Below, one piece after another: positions 1-12,481 of a stretch of 64,000 bases of DNA. This DNA is from Polydactylus sextarius (Eukaryota; Chordata; Actinopteri; Polynemidae), in contig CM028931.1 in assembly GCA_016801845.1 (NCBI GenBank), forward strand, positions 8,754,587-8,818,586. The letters are read 5' to 3'. Position 1 is the stretch's first letter. Every line of letters begins with the position of its first letter. The notes beneath the pieces were generated by a model. It searched no databases, was not told the DNA's origin, and saw only the letters and a program-made list of their open reading frames with translations. The translations under genes were made by a program, and so were the position numbers.

Positions 1-214
1 CCTCCCTGGTTTTGTCATTTAAAGCGACAGGATGTTGAAATTTGACACCGAGCTCGCGTGTTCGCGGCTGCTTTAAATGCATTGGCGAGATAAAGGTTAA
101 AATTTGACTCGAAGCCGTGGAGAGATTGTTTTATGTCATTCCCTGTGGAATATGTAAATGAATTTTCTTTTTTTTTTTTAAAAAAAAAAAACATGTTTTT
201 TGTCTTTTTCCCAG

Positions 215-2578
215 AGCGACAGTCCATATCAAGGAGGTGTTTTCTTCTTGACAATTCATTTCCCAACAGACTACCCCTTCAAACCACCCAAGGTGAGACA
301 TTTTGAGTCGTAATATTAAACATCACCACAGTTCATCAAACGTCAAGTCGGAGTGGTTTTCCATCCTGATTCGTTGGCTAATACCCGTCATTCCAGAAGA
401 TGATTGTCACGCGCATCAAACGTCACGGTGTTGGGGAATGTCAGATTGTGTAACATCTGATTGCTCAGGGTGACTCAGCCTTACCTGACTTATCTTGTCC
501 TCACTGTTGTACCTTTTTTTTTTTTTTTTTCTCTCCCTCTCTCCTGTTCTCCGCAGGTTGCATTTACAACAAGAATTTACCACCCAAATATTAACAGTAA
601 CGGCAGTATCTGTCTGGATATTCTCAGATCACAGTGGTCTCCTGCACTTACTATTTCTAAAGGTATGAATACTCATGAAGAACACGACTTTTTGGGGTGG
701 TAGCATATGTTCAGAGGCGTTATATGCTATAAAAAAACACACACAATCCTCAATTACTTTGACACAATATGACACAAAAGTATTGGGTTTATTTTGACGT
801 TATCTAGACTTTGTAGTTGTAGGAAAAACGCTCAATTAATTTAAGACATGTACATTTTTGAGCAGAAATAACCTTTGGGCTTGAATCATCTGTCTGGCAA
901 CAAGTTATGACGTCCTGTACGTGCTGAAGTATAAAAGTATGAAGATAAGATGATGAGATACAGTTGTTCAACGTCTCCTCTGTTTCCTTTGCAGTTCTTC
1001 TCTCCATTTGCTCACTCCTATGTGACCCGAACCCTGACGACCCACTAGTGCCAGAGATCGCACGAATCTACAAAACAGATAGTCAGAAGTAAGTATACGT
1101 GATTAAAAACTGGACCCTATAAACGTATGAAACGGCCAAATCTGCTTCCCCTAAAAAGAAAAATTACATTAAATTTCACAGTTGAAGCCAAGTGGAGATT
1201 TAGAGTTTAACCTAGTTTCACTCCGTCAGGTACAATAAACTAGCTCAGGAGTGGACAACGAAGTATGCCATGCTTTAGGGTAAGGCCAAGAGGCCGCGCT
1301 GCATCTTGATTAGTGTAATGGGAGTGGTTGGTTGTTTGGTTGCTGGTTGGTTGCGGTGTGATGCTCTGGTCTAACTGGCATAACCAGAGGCTCGGATCTC
1401 TGTTATGAAATAAACAACTGCAATGTGGGATTTGATTGCGATTATACTAATCTCTGGTTGGATGCTGTAAAAATAAACAAGTCACTATAATGTTTTTTTT
1501 TTTTTTTTGTTTTGTTTTCTACCAACCCACACTTTATATGCAAAACTGTCTCCTGACAGTTGTGGGTTCCTGCTCGACACAGACCAGAAAAGATCCATTA
1601 GTAGTAATCTCAAGTCCTGCAACAGCCAAGTTGTTTGTCGCATGAAAAGCACTTGAATAAGTCAAGTTTACAATTGAAGCTAATGTATAAAATGTAGCAT
1701 GTAGACTAAACATCCAGCAGTAACGATACATTTAGTCGGGAAGTCGATCTTTCTGTTGTTGTTGTTGCACGGCGAGGTGGTTTTCATCAGGGACCCGCGT
1801 GAGAATACGTTCTCGTCGGTGCGTTCGAGGACGCGCCGTCAAGTCTGTTGCCAAAGCAGACGATCGATGTGGATGAACTGCGAGCTGGTGGCGTATGTAG
1901 CCCCGGGGGGGGGACGTTGAAAATATTCTATAGTGTGTTTTTTTTTTTTTTTAAACGCCACGTGTGTTGGCAGCAGAACCGCCGAGGCGCGACGAGGTTT
2001 CATACAAGTTTGTGCAAGTTCGCGAACAAAAAGGTGCACGCAAATGTATGTGGGAACAACAGCTGGAAACAAAAAAAAAAAAAAAACATATTTGGTTCAG
2101 TTATATAAAATGGGAGAGGGGGAAAAAAACCAGGCAAACAAACTAGTCTCTAGGCTGAAACTGCTTGTTTATACTTCCTTGACCAGGTTATTTGTATAAC
2201 CAGATCAGATGTGGTTTTGTTGTTGTTTTTTTATTTTTTTTTTTGCATGTAAACGTAGCCACTAACTGCAGCATGAAGAGGTTTGTTCTTGCTGATTTAT
2301 TATAAATTCTGGCTTTTACGCGAGCTACAGCAGCGCGTCCATCGACATAAAAGGTTTTTCTACTGACTCATTTCATCGGGATGCTAACTTGTCTTGCCTG
2401 ATTGTTTATTATTTTTTTTTTCTCTATATATATATGTGTGTATTCAGAGCATGTGTTATAATTGGGTTAATTAGAGGTTTTGATGCTTTAAAAAAAAAAA
2501 AGCTAATTTTCTCCTCTTTTCTGTTTCCGCAGATACACCAAAATGGCAAAAGAATGGACACAAAAATACGCGATGTGA
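215..2578 (+). CDS. ube2d3: Ubiquitin-conjugating enzyme E2 D family, 3' part (ube2d3)
   Basis: E2 enzyme that carries ubiquitin as a thioester on a cysteine and passes it to substrates with RING E3 ligases, in cytosol and nucleus. Exons seen: 215-292 (starts SDSPYQGGVFFLTIHFPTDY), 557-662 (holds SICLDILRSQWSP with the catalytic Cys), 995-1088 (LCDPNPDDPLVPEIARIYKT), then either 1230-1278 or 2533-2578 as last exon. All splice phases agree. The sequence is nearly identical to vertebrate UBE2D2/UBE2D3 over about 105 residues; the first roughly 40 residues lie upstream of the window, so the gene is partial at its 5' end. Protein sequence alone hardly separates UBE2D2 from UBE2D3. The D3 call rests on the adjacent manba gene, as in human 4q24, and on the second terminal exon. 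Family call is very sure, paralogue call fairly sure. Confidence 0.93.
1230..1278 (+). CDS. ube2d3: ube2d3 alternative last coding exon, proximal
   Basis: The exon at 995-1088 ends with two bases of a codon (AA). This exon supplies the G and then reads YNKLAQEWTTKYAML followed by TAG. The acceptor is TCCGTCAG|G. A poly(A) signal AATAAA lies at 1409-1414. The extra Leu after the usual C-terminal KYAM differs from the distal exon. It could be used with its own poly(A) site as a short 3' end. Confidence 0.85.
2533..2578 (+). CDS. ube2d3: ube2d3 alternative last coding exon, distal
   Basis: This exon follows the acceptor TTTCCGCAG|A and fits the same phase as the proximal exon. It reads YTKMAKEWTQKYAM and then TGA, ending in the canonical QKYAM of UBE2D proteins. 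AATAAA signals follow at 3055-3060 and 3358-3363. It therefore replaces, not extends, the proximal exon. Confidence 0.85.
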
Positions 2579-3477
2579 TGGCATCTTTTTTCTTTTTTTT
2601 TTTTTTTCTTTTTTTTGTTTTTTTTGTTGGAAAGCTGGTGGGGAAAAAAATGTTGCTGGTTCAAACTTAAAATTCCAGGATTTTTTTTTTTTTTTTTTTT
2701 TTTTTTCTCACTTAATTTTGTTTTATTTTATTTTATTTTTGTGTTAATCGGAACATTTTACACCACCTCTTCTCTCTCCACCATCCTCCCTTTTTTCCAC
2801 CTGCGCGCTCATAAGAAGATAGTGTTTTCTCTCTAGGACACGTGCCAGTTTCTGTGAGGTTTCCAATCCCATTTTTTTTTTTTTTCTTTTGCAAAAACTT
2901 AAACGATAACTCACAATAATTCTGAACACTTGGCTTGAGCATGCACCAGTAAGAGTTTATTTTTTGTTTTTTTTTTAAAAAAAACCTTAAAATCGATGAT
3001 GTTATTCATTTACTCTGCACACACTTAGTAGAAACTGATGCCACCTGCAAAAATAATAAAATTCTGGACGTTTTAATTCATCTGGGGAATCAATCTGGGG
3101 ATAAATTGGACGTTTAATTTTATTTTATTTTTTTCTCTCTTTTCGGGGAAAACTGGTTTGTGGCTCCTGGACCGGTGTGTGACGTCAGTATGTTCTTCTG
3201 ATCATTAGTATAGGAAATTTATTACCTGAGGTAAAGACGGAAAGAAAGTGTATCTTATTCCACTATCAAAAGTGTGTGTACAGAGAAGCACAGCAGTATA
3301 TATCAATGTTAAGGAAAACAAAATATAAGAACTTCAATGTTGTATTTTATGCATGTTAATAAAGGTAGGCTATTATATCTGATATGTTTCTGCAAATTAA
3401 GTGGATCGTAAGGCCGAACAGTTGGAATTTGAAATTTGGTTCCCCTCAAAGGCTTTTCTATTTTGTTTTTTTTCGTT

Positions 3478-3479
<2 letters not shown>

Positions 3480-3522
<43 letters not shown>
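3480..3522 (+). repeat. Poly-T tract of 43 bases
   Basis: An uninterrupted run of T in the distal 3' region of ube2d3. It may be the reversed tail of an old retroposed copy or plain slippage; no retroposon body is recognisable beside it. Confidence 0.9.
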
Positions 3523-3527
<5 letters not shown>

Positions 3528-4338
3528 TGTTTCGTTTCGTTCTCTAGAAGCCAGTAGATGAGCAGTTAGTTTTTACGCCCACTCGAACACTGTCTTCTTG
3601 TAGCCCTAAAATATTGATGCAAAGCTGATGGTTGATAATCAACTTGTGGCTCTGTTTCTTTTTAGTTTTCCCTTCAATAAAGTTACTTAAACCATAAAAC
3701 CAGCGAGTACGGTGTCTTTTTTTTTTTAATTTTTTGAATATGTTGACGTTTCTTTGCATGTTTTAAACTTTTGTACCTGCGAAGGTGCGATGATAACTGG
3801 AGCAGCTGATTTTGATTAAAATTTGAACATCTTCGATTTAATTTTCAGGAAATTCCTCAAACTTCTTGTTCCTCAGTTTGAATATTTTTATGTGCTGAAA
3901 CTGTATTTTAAATAAATATATGAAATAATAAATATCAGATATAAATATATTTAAAAATGTAAATTTAATCATCTTAACCTTCAGGTTTATATAAAACATG
4001 ACAAAATATTTAAAAATTAACTATAAATTTAAATTAAAAAGACTTATTTTAATAACTATTGCATATTTAATGTATCAACCTTTTTTATAGGCTTTGAAAT
4101 ATGGATAATTAATTATGTTCACTTAACGTTTTACTTGTTTCACAAAAAGAACAAATAAAAATTTATATATATACATATTAAACCAACAAATGCAGCTTCT
4201 AAATCTTATTTTGTCTCGTTTTTGCATTTAAATAATTATTATTAATGTATAGTGGTGACATATTTTGCATTTATCAATATATATTGTTATATTTTTAATG
4301 TAAATTTATCCCTTTTTTTTTCTTTCTCCTCATTTCCC

Positions 4339-4500
4339 ATTTCGCGCCAAAACTCCCCCTCCCTCTTCCGTCACCCTGGTCACCTGACTGTCACGCATAC
4401 GTCACGTACCAAAACACGGAAGTGACTCTTTCAAATCAGGAAACGTGACAATTACTTTACCAAAAACTCCCGTTTAGGAGGATTTCTCTCTCATTTATCA
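4339..4500 (+). promoter_or_regulatory. manba: Probable manba core promoter
   Basis: Just upstream of the manba start are a consensus-like E2F site TTTCGCGCCAAAA (about 4340-4352), an E-box palindrome GTCACCTGAC (4379-4388, one base from the TFEB/CLEAR core GTCACGTGAC), CRE-like ACGTCACGTA, and an ETS-type ACGGAAGTGAC (4416-4426). No TATA box is evident. The motifs are seen; the function is inferred from position. Confidence 0.5.
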
Positions 4501-4525
4501 TGTCTTTATCAAACCGGGAACCTTA

Positions 4526-7500
4526 ATGTCGAGTGGGAAGATGTTTTTGTGTGTTTTCGGTGTTTTCTTTTGTTTGTTTACCGGTGTTTTAACCGGGTTT
4601 TCTTCGGTTACTGTGAGTTTGGACGGTAAATGGAGTTTGTCGAACTCTAACGGTTCAGTGTCGTTGGCTGCTCCGGTACCCGGATGTGTCCACTCAGCTC
4701 TGCAGCAGCAGGGATTCATACAGGTGAGACACACTGATATTTATGCTGTAAACGAAATAAAAACACGTTTTCATTGTGCTACTTTACATTTTAGTCTCTG
4801 GAAATAAATCACAGCACTTCACTTGTGCTCAGTTAATTAATTTTAGGCCAAATTTAACGTTTAATAGTCATGTGCATTGATGAATATATTTGCAGTTAAT
4901 TGAATAAACGGAGCCATATTATGATCTAGAGTTTATGTGTCATGTTTGATAAATCCTGTAAAGTTCCCCACGTCTGAACTCGCATAGCAACACGTTTCCA
5001 GGATGATATTTTTAGGAAGAAATGGGGCAATTCTTATATTTTTTTTCCCCTCAGACGTTCACTAATAAAATCTAAAGGCTGACTGATGCTTTTTAGATTC
5101 AGTATTTCCACAATGAAATAAAAACCACAAGATCTAGTTGTTTATTTTTAGAAACGCCGCTGCGATACCATCAGCAGCACGTGTCAGTAAAAACTACATG
5201 ATTATTATTAATTTACAGCCATAAACGAGGAGGAGAAATAGATAAAAAACATCATTCAGAGTCCATTTTGTCTTTCAGGATCCATATTTCAGGTTCAACG
5301 ACGTGAATTATCGATGGATCGCTTTAGACAACTGGACGTACGCTACCACGTTTACTGCGTTGGAACAAGTGAGGTCGGTTTGACGGTTTGTATTTTATTT
5401 TTAATAACCGTATCCTACATGAGGACGCTGACTCACCTGTGTGTTTTCTCCGCTTCAACAGGAACAAACAGAAAGTTGTTCTCACCTTCGATGGTTTGGA
5501 CGCCGTCGCGTCGATCTGGCTCAACGGAGTCAACGTGGGGAACACGGACAACATGTTTCGTCGATATGTACGTTACGTCTAAACGTCTTTGTCCCACGTG
5601 AACGCATTTTGAAAAAATAAATAACCATCCTGGTGTTTTTTTTCTTTTTTTGATGCGCAGGACTTCTCGGTCAGAGACTTGCTGAAAGACGGAGATAACG
5701 TCCTGAAATTCGGCTTCCTGTCGCCGGTTGTTTACGCCTTTAAACGGAGAGAAGCTCATTCTGCTTACAGAGTTCCTCCTGAATGTCCTCCGGACGTTCA
5801 GAAGGGAGAGTGTCACGTCAATTTCATCAGAAAAGTAAGATTTTCTCCTCGTTTAGGCATCTGAATGCACTAAAATTAACAAACAAACAAAAAAATACTT
5901 TTAATAAATGAACCAATCTGCTGCAGGAGCAAAGCTCTTTCAGTTGGGACTGGGGGCCGTCGTTTCCCACGATGGGACCGTGGAAAGGAGTCCGACTGGA
6001 GGCGTTTGACGTCCTGCGGCTCGTCCAGGTTTCCTCCGTCCCTCTTTACAGTACGTACATTATCACCTACAGCTTCGCCTAAACCCTTTTATCAGTTAGA
6101 GAAGACAAAAAAACAACAAATACAGTTCCGATTCCTCGATTGCAGGAGGTGAAAACAAACAGAAAACACTTGAATTATGTCTGTGGAATAATTCAATAAC
6201 GAGTTTTTTTCTGTCCAGATTCCAGCGTCTCTCAGTGGAGCGTCCACGTCGAGCTCCTCGTCGATTCGGTTCAGACGACAACCGCTCGAATCAGCGTCTC
6301 CGTACCAGAGCTGGACTCAGAGCAGAGCTTCCGCACTCAGTTTCTCTCCGGAAAGAGCAAGAACACCTTCGTCTTACACATAAACAAGGTATCTGATACC
6401 TGGTTCAGACTGATAGTCTGGTCAGACTTGTCTCGATAAAAGGTTTTTGATGTTGATTTTTATTTTTGCGTTCAGAGCAGCGAGGTGAAGCTGTGGTGGC
6501 CCAACGGACACGGTGACCAACCGTCTCACCAGCTGACCGTCAGAGGGTTTCAGGACGAGGTTTTAATCCTGAACACAAACTCTAAGGTCAGAGGTCACCG
6601 AGGTCGCTGCTTGTTATTCTTCTGTTAGATGCCGTTTCATCCCAGTCAGCTCTGTTTTCCTTGGATGTGAAGTGTCGATGGAAATCTCTCCTGCAGGTTT
6701 ACTTTCGTACCGTGGAGCTGGTCCAGGAGCCGATCGCCGGCTCCCCAGGTCTCAGCTTTTATTTCCGCGTCAACGGGAAACCGATTTTCCTCAAAGGCTC
6801 CAACTGGATCCCGGCCCACTCCTTCCAGGACCACGTCACCCCCGCCGTGTGAGTTCAGTTTTGAAAAGCTGCTTTTTTTTTTTGCTCTCGAGAAACCCTG
6901 AAAGATGAGGAGAATATTAATCACTTTTAATTCTCAAACGTCTCTCTGTTCGTCCTCCAGGCTGAGGGACTTGTTGCAGTCGGCAGTTGACGCTAACATG
7001 AACACGCGCTGCGGGTCTGGGGAGGAGGAGTGTACGAGCAGGATCTTTTCTACAGTATCTGTGATGAACTGGGAATCATGGTAACTACTCTCATCCTCTA
7101 GTGATGTTAATAATTATCTCATAAAGTATAGATCTAAAGCATGAAACCATCAGCAGCATAAAAAGCCAAATTTGCCAGATTCACAAACTTAGACTGAACA
7201 TATATTCTCAGGACACAGAAACATTGATAAGCTTAGTTTTGATCATGTAGAAGCTCGTTTCCTCACCATTTTCAGTAAATTATCACTCCAAAGCTTTTAT
7301 TGATGATTTAGTGACGATGTTGGCGACTCAACAACTGGTCTGAGACCTGTAGTGTTCACACTACAAGACTTGTCAGTGATTGACTCCTGATCACACTGTG
7401 ACGTCACCAAACTATACGTCAGACTAAACCGCTGAACCAGCGTGTAAACATCACCATGGCAACAAGCTGGTTTTCATGGTGGAGCTGAAATCACTGATAC

Positions 7501-10500
7501 TGGGTAACATTTGGACGCTGCAGAGAAACCAGGAAGTAGAGACGTTTAGATGTGAAAACACATGAAAACAATCCTCCTACTCATTGATCAGATCCTCCAG
7601 GATTTAATGACGTTACAATCACAACTATTAACACTAATTCAACCAATCATTGTGGATATTCCTGAGGTCTTTGACTGGTGACTACCTATAGCAGCTACAG
7701 TCAAGGAGACTGGACTTACACATTAAAACTAATGTTATGATGGAAACTGTTACTAAACCGCTAAACCAGTGTGTAAACAAACGAGTGTTTGTACAGATCA
7801 GGTCACCTTGTTACATTTCCTTCCTGCACAGTTGATCTTTGTTTACTGTTATATTATGTATTCATGACTCACAGGCTTCACTCTATTATTTCAATAGTTG
7901 ATTTGCGGCCTGACGCCGCCCTGACAGGTGTCACATTAAAATGAAATGGAGGGTATATTCAAATACTCACAATTTCCATACGATTTTTATCTCCTGACTC
8001 GTCAACATGGCGGAGAACAAACGCTCACAGTGTTTTTTTAAACGTTTGTCTTTAGATCTGGCAGGACTTCATGTTCGCCTGCGCCATGTATCCAGCTGAG
8101 GACGACTTCATACAGACCGTAAGAGAAGAGGTCATCCAACAGGTGAGAGCAATAGAAACAATAAAGGAGGTATAAAACACCAGTTGAACGTCTTTATATA
8201 ACAGAAAACGTCCATATTCGAGTCTTTGCAGAACTTTCAAAATGTTAAATCCTGTTTTTCATGGTTCAGTTGTTTAAAACGCATCAACAGTTCGATATTT
8301 TTAGAGCTGCCTTTTCCCTCATAGCTGCTTTGCATCTGTGTAAACAAATTAAATCTCCCGTGTTTTGTGTTTTGTGTTTTGTGTTCAGGTTCGGCGTCTC
8401 AAGTCTCACCCATCCATCATCATCTGGAGCGGCAACAATGAGAACGAAGCGGCTCTGGCGACAGACTGGTTCGACATCCCGTCAGAGCAGCGGCCCACGT
8501 ACGTCAAAGACTACGTGACGCTCTACGTGAACAACATCAGGAAGATCGTGCAAGAGGTGAGCGATCGGCGTTTGTAAGATCGTGAACGTGAGGTAGAAGG
8601 AGAGTCACGGTGTTCGTTTCTCCTCCAGGAGGACCGGAGTCGACCGTTCCTCGTCTCCAGTCCGACCAACGGAGCAGAGTCGGAGCAGGAGGGTTGGGTG
8701 GCGGCGAACCCCTACGACCCTCACTACGGAGACACTCACTTCTACAGCTACGTCCTCGACTGTTGGGACTGGACCACTTTCCCTCGGACGCGTTTCGCCT
8801 CCGAGTACGGTTTCCAGTCCTGGCCATCATTCTCCACCCTGCAGACGGTGACTGGTGACATCTTTCTTCGTGTTGTCTCCGTGTGAACAAACACTTTTAA
8901 GCTTTTTTTTTAACATGTAAAAGATCTAAAGACGACACCAAGATCAAACTCATTAGACTGGAGACCTCATGTGATATTTATATGAAAATATAATAATGAA
9001 AATAGTATTAGTAGTAATTATAACAATCAAAAGTAATAATTTATTAAATATTTTAGATTTTAAGTATTTAATTTAATTTTTTTTATACATTTTATGTATG
9101 ATTATTTATTTTTCTTCTTATTATTACCATTATTATTAATAATAGCAGTTTATTAAACATTTAATCTACATTTTATTTTTTATTATTGTTAATATTACTA
9201 CAATTAATATTACTACAATTAATATTAATAACAATAATCAAAACAAGAACCATAATTTATTAGATGTTTTATATATTTTTCAATCTTATTTATTTTGATT
9301 TTATTCAATTAAGTATTATATTAAATCTAAAATCTTATTTGTAAATAATACATATTTTTAATATTGTGCTACCACAACAAGTGACCTTAATACTAATAAA
9401 AATGATGTAAAAAATATCTATAATCAAGTGACTTTATGCAGCTAAATGTGGCTAAAAGATGATAAATGAAGGGCCCATGTTATTTTTTCCTGCTCTTCCA
9501 GGTTTCCATTAAAGAAGACTGGAGCTATGACAGTAATTTCTCTTCCCATCGTCAACACCACGAAGGCGGGAACCAGCAGATGCTGCTGCAGGCGTCTTTA
9601 CACTTCAACCTGCCCAACTCCACCGACCCGCTGAAAAGATTCACGCACACTTTGTACATCACTCAGGTAAAACCAAACACGCACGCTCAGATCAGATCCG
9701 ATCAGAAGAAACTGTCTTTCCTGAGTCGAGCGGATCGTCATGACGCTCCTGCTTCTCGTCCAGGTCATGCAGGCTCAGTGTATAAAAGCTCAGACCGAGT
9801 TTTATCGCCGCAGCCGGAGTGAGATCATCCAGGGCGAAGGTCACACGATGGGCGCCCTCTACTGGCAGCTCAACGACATCTGGCAGGCGCCTTCCTGGTC
9901 GTCGATCGGTGAGTGATCGACTGATCTCTGATCTCTGCGATTACTAATCTGGCGTCGTAAAGCCATCATCAGTATCGTTTCCGCCGTCGTTTTTGCGGTG
10001 CAGAGTTCGGCGGCAAGTGGAAAATGTTGCATCATTTCGCCCGCGACTTCTTCGCCGCCGTACTTCCTGTCGGGTTTGAGGACGGAGACACATTGTACGT
10101 CTACGCCGTCTCTGACCTGAGTCACGACCTGAAGCTCAGAGCCGTGGTACGAGTCCTTATACGACTTGGATCTTTCATTTTGAAGCCATGTTTTCATAAT
10201 AAGTGCATTCAAACCAGGATAAAGATAACAATAAATATAAAAGCAGCGTTGAATTGATTCATATAATCCATCAGGTGACTGTGTACTCCTGGTCTGATCT
10301 GGATCCAGTGTGCGCCGCGAAGTCAGACCCGCTCCTCGTCCCCGGTGGCAGCGCCGCGGCCATTTTCAAACAGCCGGTCGCCGCCCTGTTGGCAGGATGC
10401 GGCGGAGGCTGCAGCAGACTCACCTGCCTGCTCACCTTCCACCTGGAGGACGGCGGCGGCGGCGGCGGTCAGCTCGGCCCGACCAACCACCACTTCCTGT

Positions 10501-11249
10501 CTTCACCCAAAGACGCTCAGGGACTCAAGAGGCCAAACATCACTGTGAGTGAAGGAGGTTTTTTTAGATAACGTGGAGATGAATCAGGTAGAAAACCACA
10601 ATGCTGCATAAAAAAAACTCTTTTTTGCCCTAAATATTTGTTTTTGTTCGGTAGATTTGCAAAATCGAATTCCAAAGGACTTTACAGAGCGAGATGAACA
10701 AGTCTCCATTCATAAGTTTATAGAGTAGAAAGAACTAAAAGCAGAAAATTTCAGGCTTATTAAACATTAAAGGATAAGATTTACAAGTTAATGTGTTCTT
10801 GAGTAATTATAACATGTGCATTACACCTTTATTTAGTTGATTAAATATGTATTTTCTCACTTATTGTTTATAATATTTGAAATTTAACATATTTGTAGAT
10901 GTAAATAATCATTTGCACACGTGAATAACTATCAACTTGTGTTTTAGTTTATTTATAGATTATAGATTAATAGATAGATAGATATTAAAATCAATTTTTT
11001 TGTTTCTTTTCTTCTTCTACTGTTTATTGGAAGTAGTATCCTTCAATTTGTGAGAAAGTTTGATAGATAGATTGGTTGACTGGTTGGTTTACTTATTTAT
11101 TTGTTGTTTATTTATCTTACCAAGGAAATTATTGTCACAGCAACGAAACACAAAGAGACAAAATGGAAAGTAAAAAAAGGGGAATATGCGGGAAAAATAC
11201 ATTGATGACATTAACTACAAAGACTATAATATACATATATATAAATAAA

Positions 11250-11297
<48 letters not shown>

Positions 11298-11539
11298 GTG
11301 TCGTGTCCCTACAGGTCAAAGTTCACCAGGATTCGACCGGTCTCACCGTCTCCCTCCGCTCGTCCTCCATTGCTCCGTTCGTTTGGCTCGACGCAGGAAA
11401 CATCCCCGGACATTTCAGCTCCAACGGCTTCCTGATGGTTTCCTCGAACGCCACGGTCGGTTTTAAGGCGTCGCGTCCGACCACCGCGGCCGAGCTGTCC
11501 GCGTCCCTCACCGTCACGTCTTTGACCGACGTTTACTGA
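4526..11539 (+). CDS. manba: Lysosomal beta-mannosidase, GH2, 17 exons (frameshift in exon 9)
   Basis: Exo-enzyme that removes beta-linked mannose from the end of N-glycan breakdown products in the lysosome. Exons: 4526-4723, 5279-5373, 5462-5567, 5661-5834, 5927-6050, 6219-6388, 6476-6586, 6697-6848, 6961-7080, 8056-8142, 8389-8556, 8629-8847, 9502-9666, 9764-9908, 10004-10146, 10275-10544, 11315-11539. The product would be about 889 residues, close to the family length of about 880. A signal peptide (MFLCVFGVFFCLFTGVLTG) starts the protein. DPYFRFNDVNYRWIALDNWT, QKGECHVNF, SFSWDWGPSFPT and the GH2 signatures IWSGNNENE (acid/base Glu) and RFASEYGFQSWPSFSTL (nucleophile Glu) are all present. 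It ends VTSLTDVY as in other vertebrates. Exon 9 contains two extra bases that break the frame (separate entry). A Gly run from GGC repeats lies in exon 16 near 10450. Confidence 0.93.
6961..7080 (+). pseudogene. manba: manba exon 9 with apparent 2-nt insertion
   Basis: The exon reads LRDLLQSAVDANMNT in frame and then loses frame: after AACACG there is an additional CG before CTGCGGGTCTGGGGAGG, which resumes the family motif LRVWGGGVYEQDLFYSICDE in another frame. The exon is 120 nt long. The phases of its neighbours need 118. As written, the frame ends in a TGA formed at the exon 9/10 junction, near residue 416 of about 889. Every other exon is intact, so this is either a sequence error at a CGCG step or a recent disabling allele. 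Confidence 0.85.
7328..7788 (+). repeat. Dispersed repeat R1, copy 1 (manba intron 9)
   Basis: From CTGGTCTGAGACCTGTAGTG onward this intron segment matches 36680-37200 almost base for base, with an internal deletion. It also matches 43429-43670. It lacks the inverted ends seen on the 36.6 kb copy. It is read as a truncated, non-autonomous DNA element. Confidence 0.75.
8848..9501. other. manba intron 12, AT-rich, no gene
   Basis: About 650 bases of mostly A/T with TTATTATTAAT-type runs. I see no coding potential and no recognisable element. Confidence 0.6.
10545..11314. repeat. manba intron 16 with TATC microsatellite
   Basis: This AT-rich intron contains a (TATC) array at 11251-11297 that ends only about 17 bases before the exon 17 acceptor. 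GATAGATA-type remnants at 10972-10984 and 11062-11070 lie in the other orientation. No coding exon is seen. Confidence 0.8.
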
Positions 11540-11621
11540 CGAGAGATCAGCCGGAGCCTACGCACGAGGTGTTTCGTTCACAAAAAGAAAAACATCAGAC
11601 GAGGGAATGAAAATGTGTTTT

Positions 11622-11627
11622 AATAAA
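11622..11627 (+). terminator. manba: manba poly(A) signal AATAAA
   Basis: A canonical AATAAA lies 83 bases after the manba stop codon, giving a short 3' UTR. Confidence 0.75.
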
Positions 11628-11639
11628 GTTACAAAGGAA

Positions 11640-12438
11640 GATCTGGACTTTATTAAACCTCCAAACTCTTATTTCTCAATTTTATTTCTGTTTGTTTTGC
11701 ACTTTTGCACATTTCTCAGATTCACACTGGAACACTTGACTTAAAAGATGTTTTTCTATTGTATAAATAGTGTAAATTATTGCCAGTCATTGTTATTTTT
11801 ATTACGTTTGGTGTAAAAAAAAAATCACCTTTTTCATTTAAAAAGCAGCAGACGTTTAGATTAAAGCAGCTGGAACCGGAGACGTGCTGATGTATGTCAC
11901 AGTTACATTATTAATTACTGATTTATTACCGGTTGTTGTTCCTCTTTCATCAATTAATCGATAAAAACGACCTATATCGCTCTTCCGAGGAGGCTTTTCT
12001 ACAACCTTAATATAATTATTGACCTGTTAATAATTACAGATAATAAATTCTTTAGGAAATTGCGCCTTAATAAATTCTGCTTATCTTAAAAATAATATAC
12101 ACATATGTTGTTTTTCATTATACCATTTTTAATCAATTGTCCTGCACTGACCGCTACCTGCCACCAGGTGGCGACAGAATCGCGTTAAACGACAACAATG
12201 TTCACATGGTTCAATGTTTATGATTTTTTTTTTTCTTCAACCTCCAGCTGTTTGATAAGTGAACTGAGTCACACACTGACTTTACGCATCTCTGCGTTTA
12301 ACGTGTTCACACACACACACACACACACACACACTGAGTGACACACACACACACTCATTGATAAGTCAGTGACAAAAGAAAGCATTGAATCAGTGTGTGA
12401 GTGCACGCGGTCACCTCCATGTTTTCTCTCTCTCTTTC

Positions 12439-12481
<43 letters not shown>

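Larger units (their letters stand above)
2579..4525. other. ube2d3 3' UTR and ube2d3-manba spacer
   Basis: No further coding exon is visible. The stretch is very AT-rich with several T runs, the longest being 43 T at 3480-3522, and AATAAA signals at 3055, 3358 and 3676. The last 200 bases before manba become GC-richer and look like a promoter. Confidence 0.6.

Noticed and set aside
2389..2836. ORFs rich in Phe and Lys
   Set aside because: They read poly-T and poly-A tracts next to the distal ube2d3 exon and its 3' UTR.
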